Position numbers and translations under genes: made by a program
Part shown: in pieces, positions 9,244-17,066 of the stretch
How the letters are laid out: every line of letters begins with the position of its first letter
Position numbering within the stretch: the first letter of the stretch is position 1
NCBI RefSeq assembly: GCF_042666505.1
Contig: NZ_JBHTDN010000003.1
Span: 496,001 to 560,000, forward strand
DNA length: 64,000 nucleotides
Direction of reading: 5' to 3'
DNA from: Parapedobacter sp042666505
GTDB lineage: Bacteria; Bacteroidota; Bacteroidia; Sphingobacteriales; Sphingobacteriaceae
The notes under the pieces: generated by a model
Told to the model about the DNA's origin: nothing
Databases searched by the model: none
The model's input: only the letters and a program-made list of their open reading frames with translations

Positions 9244-10725
9244 TTAAGCGGTTTTTATCGCCTTCATGGCCGTCATAGCTTTACGCAGTACAGCGCCTAC
9301 TTTTTCAACCGGATGGGTGCGGATGGCTTCGTTAACAGCGATCAGTGCTTGGTTATCAACGGCAAGATCCTTACCTTCATTGAAATTTCTGCCGATAATG
9401 TCTGTATCGACCGTTTTCATGAAGTCGGCCAGCAGTGGTTTGCACGCGTGGTCAAAGAGGTAACAGCCGTATTCCGCCGTATCTGAAATCACACGGTTCA
9501 TCTCAAACAGTTTTTTACGGGCGATGGTATTTGCGATGAGCGGAGTTTCGTGCAAGGATTCGTAGTAGGCCGATTCGGGTTTAATGCCGGCTTCGACCAT
9601 GGTTTCGAACGCAAGTTCCACACCCGCTTTGATGTAGGAAACCATAAATACCGCATTATCAAAATATTCCTGTTCGCTGATCTTTACATCGCCGGCAGGC
9701 GTTTTTTCAAAGGCGGTTTCGCCCGTAGCTGCCCGCCATTGCAACAGGTTTTTATCTCCATTCGCCCAGTCTTCCATCATGGTACGGCTGAACTGGCCAC
9801 TCATGATGTCATCCTGATGTTTTTGGAATAGGGGGCGCATAATCGTTTTCAGCTCTTCGGAAACTTCGAAAGCTTTAATTTTAGCGATATTGCTCAACCG
9901 ATCCATCATGGCGGTAATTCCGCCCTGCTTTAACGCTTCGGTAATGACTTCTACGCCATATTGAACCAATTTGGCCGCATAACCTGGTTCGATGCCTTTT
10001 TCGATCATCTTATCAAAGGACAGGATCGACCCGGTTTGCAACAGCCCGCATAAAATGGTCTGCTCGCCCATTAAGTCGGATTTTACCTCGGCCACGAACG
10101 ACGAGCGTAAAACGCCAGCCCTATGGCCACCGGTTCCTACGCAATAGGCTTTTGCTTCAGCAAGACCTTTTCCTTGCGGATCGTTTTCCGGGTGAACAGC
10201 AATAAGTGTGGGCACGCCGAAACCGCGCAAGTATTCCGCTCTTACTTCTGAACCCGGGCATTTTGGTGCAATCATGATCACCGTAAGATCTTTGCGGATT
10301 TGCTTTCCTTCTTCCACGATGTTAAAGCCGTGTGAATAGGAGAGGGTAGCACCTTCTTTCATCAACGGCATTATTGCATCAATTACGGAGGAGTGCTGCT
10401 TATCTGGTGTGAGGTTGCTAACCAAATCTGCCGTGGGAATCAGTTCCTCATACGTGCCTACCCTAAAGTGATTGTCGGTAGCATTCTTCCACGAGTCGCG
10501 CTTTTGTTCAATTGCTTCCTTGCGAAGCGCATAGGAAACATCCAACCCGCTGTCCCGTAAATTAAGGCCTTGGTTCAGCCCCTGTGCACCACATCCCACG
10601 ATGACGATTTTTTTGCCTTTTAACGCACTGACACCGTCAGTAAATTCACTGATATCCATGAATTCAGCGACGCCTAATTGATTTAATTGCTCTCTAAGGG
10701 GGAGGGTGTTAAAGTAATTTGCCAT
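9244..10725 (-). CDS. ilvC: ketol-acid reductoisomerase, long (class II) form
   Basis: Isomerises and reduces acetolactate or acetohydroxybutyrate in valine and isoleucine synthesis. From the ATG at 10725 the product is 493 residues, the long E. coli-type form, beginning MANYFNTLPLREQL. The longer open frame to 10812 would run into the neighbouring gene and is not used. The nucleotide-binding loop IVGCGAQGLNQGLNLRDSG is seen near residue 42, and the C-terminal half holds the duplicated knotted domain. It starts five bases after the DinB-like gene. Confidence 0.96.
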   Translation of the reverse strand: MANYFNTLPLREQLNQLGVAEFMDISEFTDGVSALKGKKIVIVGCGAQGLNQGLNLRDSGLDVSYALRKEAIEQKRDSWKNATDNHFRVGTYEELIPTADLVSNLTPDKQHSSVIDAIMPLMKEGATLSYSHGFNIVEEGKQIRKDLTVIMIAPKCPGSEVRAEYLRGFGVPTLIAVHPENDPQGKGLAEAKAYCVGTGGHRAGVLRSSFVAEVKSDLMGEQTILCGLLQTGSILSFDKMIEKGIEPGYAAKLVQYGVEVITEALKQGGITAMMDRLSNIAKIKAFEVSEELKTIMRPLFQKHQDDIMSGQFSRTMMEDWANGDKNLLQWRAATGETAFEKTPAGDVKISEQEYFDNAVFMVSYIKAGVELAFETMVEAGIKPESAYYESLHETPLIANTIARKKLFEMNRVISDTAEYGCYLFDHACKPLLADFMKTVDTDIIGRNFNEGKDLAVDNQALIAVNEAIRTHPVEKVGAVLRKAMTAMKAIKTA

Positions 10726-10729
10726 TGTT

Positions 10730-11218
10730 CTATTTATGTAATTGACTTTTTTGTTCTTGTACTGCTTTTCTAATTGCGGTTGCATAGCCGAAGTGGAGAT
10801 TGTCGTGGGCAAGTGAGGCGGTAATCACCTTTTCAATCGTGTCCATTTCCAGTCTGTATGTCGAGGTAGCAAAAGGAGTGATAGAAGCGAACACGCCATT
10901 TCTGTAATCCTGTTCGATCACATCGATGGTATTCATAGCCTGGGTCTTGAGGGCATTGATTTCTGCGCCACCAATCCAGTGTTCCGGTTTTGTGCCTTTT
11001 CCATAAGATTCCACAAACGGTATCTGTCGATCGGACTGTACGTGGGTTCGTCGGTAGCACAAACCAGGCGTGCTCACCACAATATGTCCGAAATTCCATG
11101 CGATGTTATTTCGGAAACCGTCCGGAATCGTATTGATCTCGTCTGGGCTTAACCCATCTATCAGCTCAATGAATACGCGCCTGGTTTGCCTGATATACTC
11201 AAATAATAAATCTGTCAT
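10730..11218 (-). CDS. DinB/YfiT-like putative metal-dependent protein
   Basis: A 162-residue four-helix-bundle protein of the DinB-like superfamily. Histidines in WNFGHIV (near residue 45) and HDNLHFGYA (near 137-142) fit the three-histidine metal site of that fold. Members include thiol-dependent transferases and proteins of unknown role. It lies between ilvN and ilvC with 18- and 4-base gaps, so it is almost certainly co-transcribed with them. No link to branched-chain amino acids is known to me; the function is open. Confidence 0.8.
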   Translation of the reverse strand: MTDLLFEYIRQTRRVFIELIDGLSPDEINTIPDGFRNNIAWNFGHIVVSTPGLCYRRTHVQSDRQIPFVESYGKGTKPEHWIGGAEINALKTQAMNTIDVIEQDYRNGVFASITPFATSTYRLEMDTIEKVITASLAHDNLHFGYATAIRKAVQEQKSQLHK

Positions 11219-11236
11219 ACCCTATTCGTCGGCGGA

Positions 11237-11827
11237 TTACATCGTAAATACTTTATCCTGTTTGTTGAGATATCGGTTTTCGACAATCTCTTCTGCAGGT
11301 TCCATCTCTTCGAACTCCTTCAGTTTCTTGTGGAATCCTTCACTGTCTTTGATGATCGCAATGCGGGCACTTCGTACAAATTCAATGAGGTTGTATTCGG
11401 CCAATGCTTCGGTGAGTGCATCGATCTCTTCCCGGTGCCCCGCTGTTTCAAATACGGTATAATCATTGCGGATGACAACGGCGCTGGCTCCGAATTGACG
11501 GAGAAGCCGTTCTACAGGGGCCTTTTCGGTAACGATACTCGTAGGTACTTTATAAAGCGCTTGTTCCTGCCAGATAACCTCGTCATTGGTATTATAGTAG
11601 GCTTTTAAGACCTCCACTTGCTTCTCGATTTGGCGACACAGTTTGCGTACAACGTCCTCCGTTTCGTGGATCACGATGGTAAAACGGTGTATGCCCTCAG
11701 CTTCGGAAGGAGACGTGTTGAGGCTCTCAATATTGATCTTCCGCCGTGAAAAGATGGTAGAGATCCGCCCGATCATCCCAATGGAGTTTTCTGTGTAAAG
11801 GGTGATGGTATATTCCTGCTTTTCCAT
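11237..11827 (-). CDS. ilvN: acetolactate synthase small (regulatory) subunit
   Basis: The regulatory subunit of acetohydroxyacid synthase, 196 residues. An N-terminal ACT domain (TITLYTENSIGMIGRISTIF, residues 8-27) is followed by a C-terminal domain with the KAPVERLLRQFGA-type region near 124. It is somewhat longer than the E. coli small subunits and similar to the long IlvH type. ilvB lies just upstream across a spacer of 7-bp tandem units. Valine feedback is expected from the ACT domain. Confidence 0.94.
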   Translation of the reverse strand: MEKQEYTITLYTENSIGMIGRISTIFSRRKINIESLNTSPSEAEGIHRFTIVIHETEDVVRKLCRQIEKQVEVLKAYYNTNDEVIWQEQALYKVPTSIVTEKAPVERLLRQFGASAVVIRNDYTVFETAGHREEIDALTEALAEYNLIEFVRSARIAIIKDSEGFHKKLKEFEEMEPAEEIVENRYLNKQDKVFTM

Positions 11828-11831
11828 GTTG

Positions 11832-11873
11832 TTAAGTCAAAAGTTAAAAACCAAAAATCAAAAAACTAAATCC
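11832..11873. repeat. 7-bp tandem units in the ilvB-ilvN spacer
   Basis: Six consecutive 7-bp units on the plus strand, starting ttaagtc, aaaagtt, aaaaacc and running to 11873. Bases 11834-11849 are identical to 2423-2438 before leuB. On the transcript this is a U-rich leader directly upstream of ilvN. Confidence 0.65.
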
Positions 11874-11891
11874 GACAATTCCTTTTACTTT

Positions 11892-13631
11892 TTACTTCAA
11901 CCTGATCTCTGCAACACTGCTTCCTTGTGGTACCATTGGAAACACGTTATTTTCCTTGCCCACCATTACTTCAAGCAAATAGGAGCCGTCGTGTGCGATC
12001 ATGTCACTCACTGCTTGTTTTAAATCTTTGCGTTCGCGAATGCTCCGCCCGGGGATGCCGTATCCTTTGGCAACGGTTACGAAATCAGGGCTGGTAATGT
12101 TGACAAAGGAATACCGCTTGTCGTGGAAGAGCTGTTGCCACTGGCGCACCATGCCCAAAAATTCGTTGTTGAGGATCAGGATCTTCACTTTTGCCCCGAA
12201 CTGCATAATGGTTCCCAGTTCCTGGATCGTCATTTGAATACCCCCATCGCCGATGATGGCAACCACCGTCCGGTCGGGCGTGCCGTACCATGCGCCAATG
12301 GCTGCCGGTAACCCGAATCCCATGGTACCCAAACCACCGGAAGTAACGTTGCTTTTCGACCGGTTGAACTTGGCATATCGGCAGGCAACCATTTGATGCT
12401 GGCCAACGTCCGTAACGATAACCGCCTCGCCACCGGTAAGTTCGTTTAACGTTCGCAACACTTCACCCATGGTCATGATTTCCGACGTAGGGTTCAGTTC
12501 GTCGTGGATGACCTCTTTGATTTCCGCCTGTTCCAATTCGCGGAAACGTCCCAGCCAACCGGCGTGATCCCGGCCATCCAACAGCTCGGTAAGGAGCGGA
12601 AGCGTTTCCTTGCAGTCGCCCCATACGGGTACGGCGGTTTTGACATTCTTGTCAATTTCGGCGGGATCGATATCCAGGTGAATGACCTGCGCCTGCTTGG
12701 CATACTTATCCAGCCTGCCCGTAACGCGGTCATCAAAGCGCATACCGATCGCAATAAGTACATCACATTCGTTAGTCAGCACGTTGGGGGCGTAATTGCC
12801 GTGCATGCCCAGCATCCCGACGTGAAGCGGGTGGTCGGTCTCCAACGCGCTCAGCCCCATTACGGTAGCGGCGGCGGGAATCCCCGCTTTTTCGATGAAC
12901 GCTTTAAATTCGGCTTCTGCTTTGCCCAGGATAATGCCCTGTCCAAATAGAACGAACGGACGTTGTGCCTGGTTGATCAATGCAGCAGCTTGTTCTATGT
13001 ATTCCTTGCGGACTATGGGTTTAGGTCGGTAGCTACGGATGTGGTTACATATCTGGTAGCCTTCATAGTCAAATAATTGCAGCTGAGCATTTTTAGTGAT
13101 ATCGATCAATACGGGCCCCGGCCGGCCGGTGCGGGCCACATGGAATGCCTTAGCTAATGCTGAGGGAATCTCGCAAGCGTCGGTAACCTGATAGTTCCAC
13201 TTGGTTACCGGAGCGGTGATATTGATGACATCCGTTTCCTGAAACGCATCAGTGCCCAGCAGGTGGGCAAATACTTGCCCCGTGACACAGACGATCGGAT
13301 TGCTATCAATCATTGCGTCGGCCAATCCCGTAACCAGGTTAGTGGCACCCGGGCCGCTGGTAGCAAAGACTACGCCTACGCGGCCTGACGTACGCGCATA
13401 GCCTTGCGCAGCGTGTATACCGCCCTGCTCATGCCGAACAAGGATGTGTCTCAACTTGTCGTTGTAATCATACAATGCATCATAGATGGGCATAATCGCC
13501 CCTCCCGGATAACCGAATATCGTGTCTACACCCTCCGCGAGCAGTGCTTCCAGCACCGCCTGTGAACCACTTAGTTGGATGGTTTCTGCTCTGTCCTTCG
13601 GTGTTTCCTTGGTGATTTCCAGCGTACTCAT
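11892..13631 (-). CDS. ilvB: acetolactate synthase large (catalytic) subunit
   Basis: The ThDP- and FAD-dependent catalytic subunit of acetohydroxyacid synthase, 579 residues. The catalytic glutamate lies in RHEQGGIHAAQGYA (E68), the central FAD domain spans roughly 205-345, and the C-terminal ThDP motif runs from IIGDGGIQM near residue 455 to ILNNEF. It makes acetolactate (valine, leucine) or acetohydroxybutyrate (isoleucine) and pairs with the adjacent ilvN. The ilvD-ilvB spacer of 128 bases has no clear terminator. Confidence 0.96.
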   Translation of the reverse strand: MSTLEITKETPKDRAETIQLSGSQAVLEALLAEGVDTIFGYPGGAIMPIYDALYDYNDKLRHILVRHEQGGIHAAQGYARTSGRVGVVFATSGPGATNLVTGLADAMIDSNPIVCVTGQVFAHLLGTDAFQETDVINITAPVTKWNYQVTDACEIPSALAKAFHVARTGRPGPVLIDITKNAQLQLFDYEGYQICNHIRSYRPKPIVRKEYIEQAAALINQAQRPFVLFGQGIILGKAEAEFKAFIEKAGIPAAATVMGLSALETDHPLHVGMLGMHGNYAPNVLTNECDVLIAIGMRFDDRVTGRLDKYAKQAQVIHLDIDPAEIDKNVKTAVPVWGDCKETLPLLTELLDGRDHAGWLGRFRELEQAEIKEVIHDELNPTSEIMTMGEVLRTLNELTGGEAVIVTDVGQHQMVACRYAKFNRSKSNVTSGGLGTMGFGLPAAIGAWYGTPDRTVVAIIGDGGIQMTIQELGTIMQFGAKVKILILNNEFLGMVRQWQQLFHDKRYSFVNITSPDFVTVAKGYGIPGRSIRERKDLKQAVSDMIAHDGSYLLEVMVGKENNVFPMVPQGSSVAEIRLK

Positions 13632-13638
13632 AGTTTTT

Positions 13639-13659
13639 ATGTTAGTTGTTAGCGTTCAG
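13639..13659. repeat. short 7-bp units upstream of ilvB
   Basis: Three related 7-bp units (atgttag, ttgttag, cgttcag) follow each other in the ilvD-ilvB spacer. This is the shortest and least certain of the heptad spacers in the window. Confidence 0.35.
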
Positions 13660-13759
13660 CAATTGGCTGTACGCATTTTAACCTCAATTTTTATTTTTTG
13701 TTTCCAGCAAGCAAACTGACCCAATGTCATCCTCGCTCGCCTTATTTACTGCTTCCTGT

Positions 13760-15454
13760 TCACTCGTCCGTCACACAGCCGGAGGCTGCATCGGCTACGG
13801 TTTTCGCATACTTATAAAGCACGCCTTTGGTTACTTTCAGGGCAGGCTGTTGCCATGCTGCACGGCGTTTTGCGATCACGTCGTCGGATACAAGTAAAGA
13901 GATGGTATTATTTACCGCATCAATGACGATGGTATCGTTGTCTTCGACCAATCCGATCAGACCTCCATCGTAAGCTTCGGGCGTAATGTGTCCTACAACA
14001 AATCCGTGTGTTCCACCGCTGAAACGGCCATCTGTGATAAGTGCAACGCTTTTACCCAGTCCCGCGCCGATGATGGCCGAAGTGGGTTTCAGCATCTCAG
14101 GCATACCGGGCGCACCTTTAGGGCCTTCATTTTTGATAACCACCACATCACCGGGCTTTACACGGCCCGAGGCTAGTCCGGCAATCAGGTCTTTTTCCCC
14201 ATCGAATACCCGGGCGGGTCCTTCAAACCGTTCGCCTTCTTTGCCAGAGATTTTGGCCACACTGCCTTTTTCGGCCAGGTTTCCGTAAAGAATCTGGAGG
14301 TGCCCACTAGGTTTGATGGGGTTGTCCAACGTTTGGACGATCGGCTGATCAATTTCATTGATCGGGGTTACGTCGGAGAGATTTTCCGCCAGCGTCCGTC
14401 CCGTTACGGTTAAGCAATCACCGTGGAGCAGTCCTTCGTTTAACAGGTATTTCATTACCGCAGGAACGCCGCCGTATTGATGTAAGTCCTGCATGAGGTA
14501 TTTGCCACTCGGTTTGAAGTCGGCCAGCACCGGGGTCTGGTCGCTCATGCGTTGAAAATCATCCTGCGTAACTTCCACGCCGATACTTTTGCCGATCGCA
14601 ATAAAGTGGAGTACCGCATTGGTACTGCCGCCGAGCACAATGATCACACGTAATGCATTTTCAAAGGCCTCCCGGGTCATGATATCCGAAGGTTTGATGT
14701 CACGTTCGAGCAAGATGCGGATATATTTTCCCGCTTCCTTGCACTCGTTCCGCTTTTCGCTGCTCACAGCCGGATAGGAAGACGAGTAGGGCAGACTCAT
14801 GCCCAGCGCTTCTATGGCCGCGGCCATGGTGTTGGCCGTATACATCCCGCCGCAGGCTCCAGCACCCGGGCAACTGTTTTTAACGATGCCGATGAAATCC
14901 TCCTCCGAGAGGTTTCCGGCGATTTTTTGTCCCAGCGCCTCAAATGAAGAGATGATATTAAGGTCCTGGCCTTTGTAATGCCCCGGGGCAATGGTGCCTC
15001 CATACACCATGATGGAAGGCCTGTTTAGTCGAGCCATGGCCATTACCGAGCCAGGCATGTTTTTATCGCATCCCGGAATGGCAATAAGTCCGTCGTAATA
15101 TTGTCCACCGCAGATGGCCTCGATGCTATCGGCGATGATATCCCGGCTCACGAGTGAGTAACGCATGCCGTCTGTGCCGTTGCTCATGCCATCGCTCACG
15201 CCAATTGTATTAAAAACAAGACCAACCAAGTCATTTTTCCATACCCCTTCTTTTACGACTTTGGCCAGATCGTTCAGGTGCATGTTGCACGTGTTACCGT
15301 CATATCCCATGCTGGCAATTCCTACTTGGGCCTTTTGCATGTCATCATCGGTCAGCCCGATGCCGTACAACATCGCTTGGGCTGCGGGTTGCGTCTTATC
15401 TTGCGTTAATACTTTGCTGTACTTGTTCAGTTCTGTCGTTTGTTCAGTTAGCAT
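13760..15454 (-). CDS. ilvD: dihydroxy-acid dehydratase
   Basis: Dehydrates dihydroxy acids to 2-oxo acids in valine and isoleucine synthesis. The 564-residue IlvD/Edd family protein has the iron-sulfur cysteines C56 (GNTCNMHLND), C129 (GCDKNMPG) and C201 (CPGAGACGG) and the C-terminal GRFSGGTHGFVVGH motif. It starts two bases after the ilvE stop, so the two genes are coupled. A diverged second copy lies at 46013-47704; this one is assigned to amino acid synthesis from its operon. Confidence 0.96.
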   Translation of the reverse strand: MLTEQTTELNKYSKVLTQDKTQPAAQAMLYGIGLTDDDMQKAQVGIASMGYDGNTCNMHLNDLAKVVKEGVWKNDLVGLVFNTIGVSDGMSNGTDGMRYSLVSRDIIADSIEAICGGQYYDGLIAIPGCDKNMPGSVMAMARLNRPSIMVYGGTIAPGHYKGQDLNIISSFEALGQKIAGNLSEEDFIGIVKNSCPGAGACGGMYTANTMAAAIEALGMSLPYSSSYPAVSSEKRNECKEAGKYIRILLERDIKPSDIMTREAFENALRVIIVLGGSTNAVLHFIAIGKSIGVEVTQDDFQRMSDQTPVLADFKPSGKYLMQDLHQYGGVPAVMKYLLNEGLLHGDCLTVTGRTLAENLSDVTPINEIDQPIVQTLDNPIKPSGHLQILYGNLAEKGSVAKISGKEGERFEGPARVFDGEKDLIAGLASGRVKPGDVVVIKNEGPKGAPGMPEMLKPTSAIIGAGLGKSVALITDGRFSGGTHGFVVGHITPEAYDGGLIGLVEDNDTIVIDAVNNTISLLVSDDVIAKRRAAWQQPALKVTKGVLYKYAKTVADAASGCVTDE

Positions 15455-15456
15455 GA

Positions 15457-16347
15457 TTAAATGATTACTTCATAATTTTCTTTTTCCAAAGTCAGGTTTT
15501 TATACGCCCGTTGTATGGTAGCACCTAACGTGTCGCTCCATTCTTCGGGAAAAATCACGTCGTCCACGGCAGCAATTCCCACAATTCCCGTCGCCGTGCC
15601 GGTAAGGAAAGCACTGTCTGCCCCACGTAGATCCTCGGGAGTAAGCTTTTTTTCGACGATATCGATGTTCAATACATTCGCGATTTCAAGCACGGTTTGT
15701 CGCGTGATGCCTGGAAAAACGGAGCCGAATGCAGGCGTATAGAGCACCGTGTCTTTTTCGATGAATAAATTATTGCTGGATGCCTGCGCTACATATCCGT
15801 CGCTGTCTAGTAAGATCGCTTCGTCAAATCCGCGTTGAATTGCCTCGTTGGTTGCGACGATCGAAGCTACATATTGACCCGAAATCTTGGCCTCAGGAGG
15901 GAGCGACCGGGGATTGGGCCGTTGGTACGGAGATAGGGATACCCGGATGAGATCCGAGCCTAAAAACGGCCCCCATTCCCAAGCAGCGATGACGATGTTT
16001 GCATCCTTGGCCGGTGTTAGGAACATGTTCGGGCCGGTGGTAACCAACGGCCTGATGTAGGCACTTCGTAAATTGTTTTTATCAAGAAGTTCGTAGGTAT
16101 GTTCAACCAAAAGTTCGGTTTTCCAGGGAAAGGGCATACCTACAAGCTCGGCCGAGCGGCGAAGGCGATCGAAATGCAACTCCGCCCGGAACATGCGGGT
16201 TCCGTTGTGGGTGTTGTATGCACGGATGCCCTCGATGGCTGAATACCCATAATGCAATGATTGGCCAAATAAGTCAACTTCGGCGCGGTCTGCTTTGATA
16301 AATGCGCCGTTGAAATATACCCAAGTATTTTTACCGAAATATTTCAT
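15457..16347 (-). CDS. ilvE: branched-chain amino acid aminotransferase
   Basis: A fold-type IV PLP aminotransferase, 296 residues, performing the final transamination to isoleucine, leucine and valine. The PLP lysine is K154 in AKISGQYV; the motifs LHYGYSAIEGIRAY near 31 and the GTATGIVGI region near 250 are typical. It is the first gene of the 13-gene cluster. Upstream lie a hairpin leader and a candidate -7 element. Confidence 0.95.
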   Translation of the reverse strand: MKYFGKNTWVYFNGAFIKADRAEVDLFGQSLHYGYSAIEGIRAYNTHNGTRMFRAELHFDRLRRSAELVGMPFPWKTELLVEHTYELLDKNNLRSAYIRPLVTTGPNMFLTPAKDANIVIAAWEWGPFLGSDLIRVSLSPYQRPNPRSLPPEAKISGQYVASIVATNEAIQRGFDEAILLDSDGYVAQASSNNLFIEKDTVLYTPAFGSVFPGITRQTVLEIANVLNIDIVEKKLTPEDLRGADSAFLTGTATGIVGIAAVDDVIFPEEWSDTLGATIQRAYKNLTLEKENYEVII

Positions 16348-16377
16348 CTCTGTTAACCTAAAAATTTAGCAAATTCG

Positions 16378-16422
16378 CACCCAATGAAGCGACTGGATTC
16401 CCTCCCAAGTTCTCATTAGGTG
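16378..16422 (-). promoter_or_regulatory. leader hairpin upstream of ilvE
   Basis: Read on the minus strand, CACCTAATGA (16422-16413) pairs with TCATTGGGTG (16387-16378), ten base pairs with one G-U. Inside is a smaller stem ACT(T)GG/CCAGT around an eight-base loop. It ends 31 bases before the ilvE ATG. A 16-codon open frame, 16416-16366, runs through it but is not rich in isoleucine, leucine or valine. This is possibly a regulatory leader; no known riboswitch class was recognised. Confidence 0.45.
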
Positions 16423-16527
16423 ATCGTCTCTTTTCGATTTTATTAAGGTAGGGTGTTTATTTAGTATTGGCAATAGGATAAAGCCGTTTTTTTAAAAAAG
16501 AACAAAATTCTGCACTTGTTAACTATA

Positions 16528-16535
16528 CAAACTTA
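16528..16535 (-). promoter_or_regulatory. candidate -7 element for the ilv-leu cluster
   Basis: The minus strand reads TAAGTTTG, a perfect TAnnTTTG match, the same octamer seen before the ABC gene and the prolyl oligopeptidase gene. No TTTG is seen at the usual distance upstream, so support is partial. It would give a leader of about 175 bases containing the hairpin. Confidence 0.35.
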
Positions 16536-16686
16536 AATTTTGATTTATAACTATACTGTAAAATAATATTTTCGTGTAATTATACCGAAACCAATTTGGG
16601 TATTCAGTTCATTTTTCGATGAGGGATCGTTACTCTACAAAATTCTGCGTAAAATGGCACCGATGTCTATAAAAGTTGAAAAAAAA

Positions 16687-16715
16687 AGCCTCCCGGCGAT
16701 GCTTGCCGGGAGGCT
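16687..16715 (-). terminator. terminator after atpC
   Basis: AGCCTCCCGGC (16687-16697) and GCCGGGAGGCT (16705-16715) form a perfect 11-bp GC-rich stem with a seven-base loop. T-runs follow it on both strands, so it should stop atpDC transcripts and could work in both directions. Confidence 0.9.
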
Positions 16716-16741
16716 CTTTTTTGCGTTTATTTTTTCTCTAT

Positions 16742-16990
16742 CTAGTCTTCTATAACTCCTTCGGCAAGTACAGTGATTTCGTTGTGGATGACCTCCACAA
16801 CACCTCCGATAATTCGGATAATTTTCTCGCTTTTGCCGGTGCGGATAATTACTTTTCCATCTTCTAATGTGGAAACAATAGGAGCATGGTCTTTCAGCAC
16901 TTCAAAAGATCCTGCCGAGCCAGGTACGGTCACAGATGTAACATCGCCATCATAAACGGGTTTGTCTGGAGTAATGATCGTGAGTTTCAC
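16742..16990 (-). CDS. atpC: F1Fo ATP synthase epsilon subunit, short form
   Basis: An 82-residue epsilon subunit beginning MKLTIITPDKPVYDGDV from a GTG codon. It covers only the N-terminal beta-sandwich that binds gamma and the c-ring; the C-terminal two-helix inhibitory domain of longer homologs (about 130-140 residues) is missing. The frame ends in a normal stop followed by a strong terminator, so this looks like the native short form rather than a truncation. It follows atpD across a spacer with 7-bp tandem units. Confidence 0.93.
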   Translation of the reverse strand: MKLTIITPDKPVYDGDVTSVTVPGSAGSFEVLKDHAPIVSTLEDGKVIIRTGKSEKIIRIIGGVVEVIHNEITVLAEGVIED

Positions 16991-16993
16991 TTT

Positions 16994-17021
16994 GATTTAC
17001 GATTTACGATTTGTGATTGAA
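16994..17021. repeat. 7-bp tandem units in the atpD-atpC spacer
   Basis: Plus-strand units gatttac, gatttac, gatttgt and gattgaa follow one another without gaps; the first two are identical. They lie immediately upstream of the atpC start codon. Confidence 0.7.
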
Positions 17022-17066
17022 ATACTACTATTTGACTCGATAATCAACATCTAAATCAAAATCAGA

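Larger units (their letters stand above)
16348..16686. other. intergenic region upstream of ilvE
   Basis: About 340 bases of AT-rich sequence between ilvE and the atpC terminator. It holds the ilvE leader hairpin (16378-16422), a candidate -7 element (16528-16535) and two copies of the 12-mer acaaaattctgc (16502-16513 and 16637-16648), which could be operators or chance. No gene is seen. Confidence 0.6.

Noticed and set aside
16366..16416. ilvE leader frame as a classical attenuation peptide
   Set aside because: It lacks runs of isoleucine, leucine or valine codons, and no terminator with a T-run follows it.
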